In this document: piece after piece, positions 12,107 through 13,263 of the stretch
Layout of the letters: each line of letters starts with the position of its first letter
Position numbering within the stretch: the first letter of the stretch is position 1
Source of the DNA: JBBQVO01 sp038211505
GTDB taxonomy: Bacteria; Chloroflexota; Dehalococcoidia; DSTF01; JACRBR01
Length of the DNA: 13,263 bases
Assembly (NCBI GenBank): GCA_038211505.1
Contig: JBBQVO010000090.1
Coordinates: forward strand, 1-13,263
Direction: 5' to 3'
Notes under the pieces: generated by a model
What the model saw: only the letters and a program-made list of their open reading frames with translations
Told to the model about the DNA's origin: nothing
The model's database searches: none
Program-made: the position numbers and the translations under genes

Positions 12107-13263
12107 CTATTCGACGCCGATCAGATACGCGTAGTGCGGCTGTCCGCCCTCGACGATTTCGATGTCGCCGCCATGCTCCGACCGGAGCGTCTTGGCGAGC
12201 GCCTCGGCGGCTGCGAGACTCTCGTCGGCACCGAAGTAGAGTGTGACGAGCGCGTCGTCGCGGCCGGCGATCATCGCCGCGACGCAGGCGCGCGCCGCAT
12301 CGGCGATCGTATCCGTTGCGGCGATCAGTTCGTCATCGACGAGGGCGATCGGCTGGCCCTCGCGCACGGTCACACTTGCCAGCGTCGTCGCGCGCGCCGC
12401 CAACGTCACTTCGCCGCTGGCGACGCCGGCGATCGCCTCCGTCATCGCGGCGACATTGTCGTCGAGCGGCGCCTCGACATTCATTGCGACGAGCGCCGCG
12501 ACGCCCTGCGGGATGCTGCGCGTCGGCACGACGCGGACGTCTATCGTACCGGTGTCGGCCGAGACCGCACTCGCGGCTTGTTGGGCGGCGAGGATGATGT
12601 TCTTGTTGTTCGGGAGCACGATCACGTCACGCGCGCCGGACGCAACGATGGCATCACGGATCTCGCCCGCGCTCGGGTTCATCGTCTGGCCGCCCCGCAC
12701 GATCGTCGCCGCGCCGAGCGATCGCAACAGCTCCTCGATCCCGTCGCCCGACGCCACCGCCACAACAGCGATGCCCGTCGCGACTGCCGTCGCCGGTGCA
12801 GTCGCGGACGCGCCGTCGCCCGACTCACGCACCGCGAGCGCCTGGAACTGCGCCTCCATATCTTCGATCTTCTCGCGCGAGACATCGCCGAGCGTGCGCG
12901 CGTATGCCAGCGCGTCGTCGGGCGTGTGCGTGTGGACGTGCACCCGCACGAGCTCACCGCCACCGACGACGAGCAGGCTGTCGCCGACCTCGCGCAGCCG
13001 CGCGCGCATCGCCTCGGCATCGAGCGCTTCGCCCTCCACCACGAACTCCGTGCAAAAGCCGGACTGCTCGCCGTCGCCATGCACGCGCTGCGTCGCCGCC
13101 AGCCATGACGCATCGATGTGGCCGAAGCCGCCGGTCTCGGCGACCGCGCTGTCGTCGCCGCTCAGGCTGCGCAGCATCGCATCGAACACGATCGCCAGTC
13201 CCTGCGCGCCCGCATCGACGACACCGGCCTCTTTGAGCATCGGCATCAGCTCGGGCGTGCGGG
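12107..13263 (-). CDS. fakA: Fatty acid kinase FakA / YloV (DAK2 fusion), N-terminus beyond window
   Basis: 384 residues are visible and the frame stays open to the right edge, reading PELMPMLKEAGVVDAGAQGL, the end of the ATP-binding DAK2/Dhal domain. About 160-170 N-terminal residues, including the Mg-ATP Asp ligands, should lie outside. Next comes the middle domain with FCTEFVVEG, GDSLLVVGGGELVRVHVHTH and EKIEDMEAQ; the Cys and the paired H-V-H are residues reported as a metal site in FakA, as I recall. The C-terminal, EDD-like domain carries RGGQTMNPSAGEI, VIVLPNNKNIILAAQQA and VVPTRSIPQGVAALVAMN, and a terminal LYFGADES segment. FakA phosphorylates fatty acids carried by FakB for use by PlsX/PlsY. 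It is translationally coupled to the DegV gene downstream, with two bases between. The ATG at 13244-13246 is internal and not the start. Confidence 0.95.
   Translation of the reverse strand, partial: RTPELMPMLKEAGVVDAGAQGLAIVFDAMLRSLSGDDSAVAETGGFGHIDASWLAATQRVHGDGEQSGFCTEFVVEGEALDAEAMRARLREVGDSLLVVGGGELVRVHVHTHTPDDALAYARTLGDVSREKIEDMEAQFQALAVRESGDGASATAPATAVATGIAVVAVASGDGIEELLRSLGAATIVRGGQTMNPSAGEIRDAIVASGARDVIVLPNNKNIILAAQQAASAVSADTGTIDVRVVPTRSIPQGVAALVAMNVEAPLDDNVAAMTEAIAGVASGEVTLAARATTLASVTVREGQPIALVDDELIAATDTIADAARACVAAMIAGRDDALVTLYFGADESLAAAEALAKTLRSEHGGDIEIVEGGQPHYAYLIGVE

Noticed and set aside
12134..13108. 324-codon plus-strand frame opposite fakA
   Set aside because: Arg/His/Asp-rich mirror translation; the minus-strand FakA motifs are unmistakable.

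Overview
The window is a high-GC bacterial chromosome segment with short operons, many strand switches and intergenic gaps full of small repeats. A DegV-family protein coupled to a FakA/YloV kinase, a secreted protein combining GENxGWI repeats, thrombospondin type 3 repeats and a dockerin-like end, and several stray housekeeping enzymes (amidohydrolase, cyclase, RidA, SnoaL-like, patatin) suggest an uncultured Chloroflexota, perhaps Dehalococcoidia-related. This is an inference from gene content; no rRNA or marker gene is present. I see no tRNA, rRNA, transposase, phage gene or CRISPR array.

Left part (1-3994), all on the minus strand: a DUF4288-like gene cut by the window edge, a metal-dependent amidohydrolase, an unrecognised two-helix membrane protein with a C-terminal zinc-ribbon-like tail and lower GC than its neighbours, and a ferritin-like/VIT1 fusion that resembles the MbfA iron exporters.

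Middle part (3995-7293), plus strand: a roughly 315 bp repeat element bounded by a perfect 35 bp inverted repeat, a DinB-family gene broken by an apparent single-base deletion, the secreted calcium-binding repeat protein, a 13 bp tandem triplet, and two overlapping genes for small four-helix membrane proteins.

Right part (7294-13263): a kynurenine-formamidase-like cyclase on the minus strand, diverging from a RidA-family gene; then, all minus strand, a SnoaL-like protein, a patatin-like phospholipase, and a FakB(DegV)-FakA pair separated by 2 bases. FakA runs off the right edge. The last two would together activate exogenous fatty acids to acyl-phosphates, and the nearby patatin could release fatty acids, but a functional link is only suggested by proximity.

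The most unusual feature is a scattered family of small inverted repeats sharing the words CCACAGAGGGC and TTCGTGTCTCTTCGTG, found as full elements at 4022-4336 and 9716-9874, a related one at 9008-9159 and a solo arm at 7450-7475. A separate 29-base hairpin-forming repeat occurs identically at 4183-4211 and 11079-11107.
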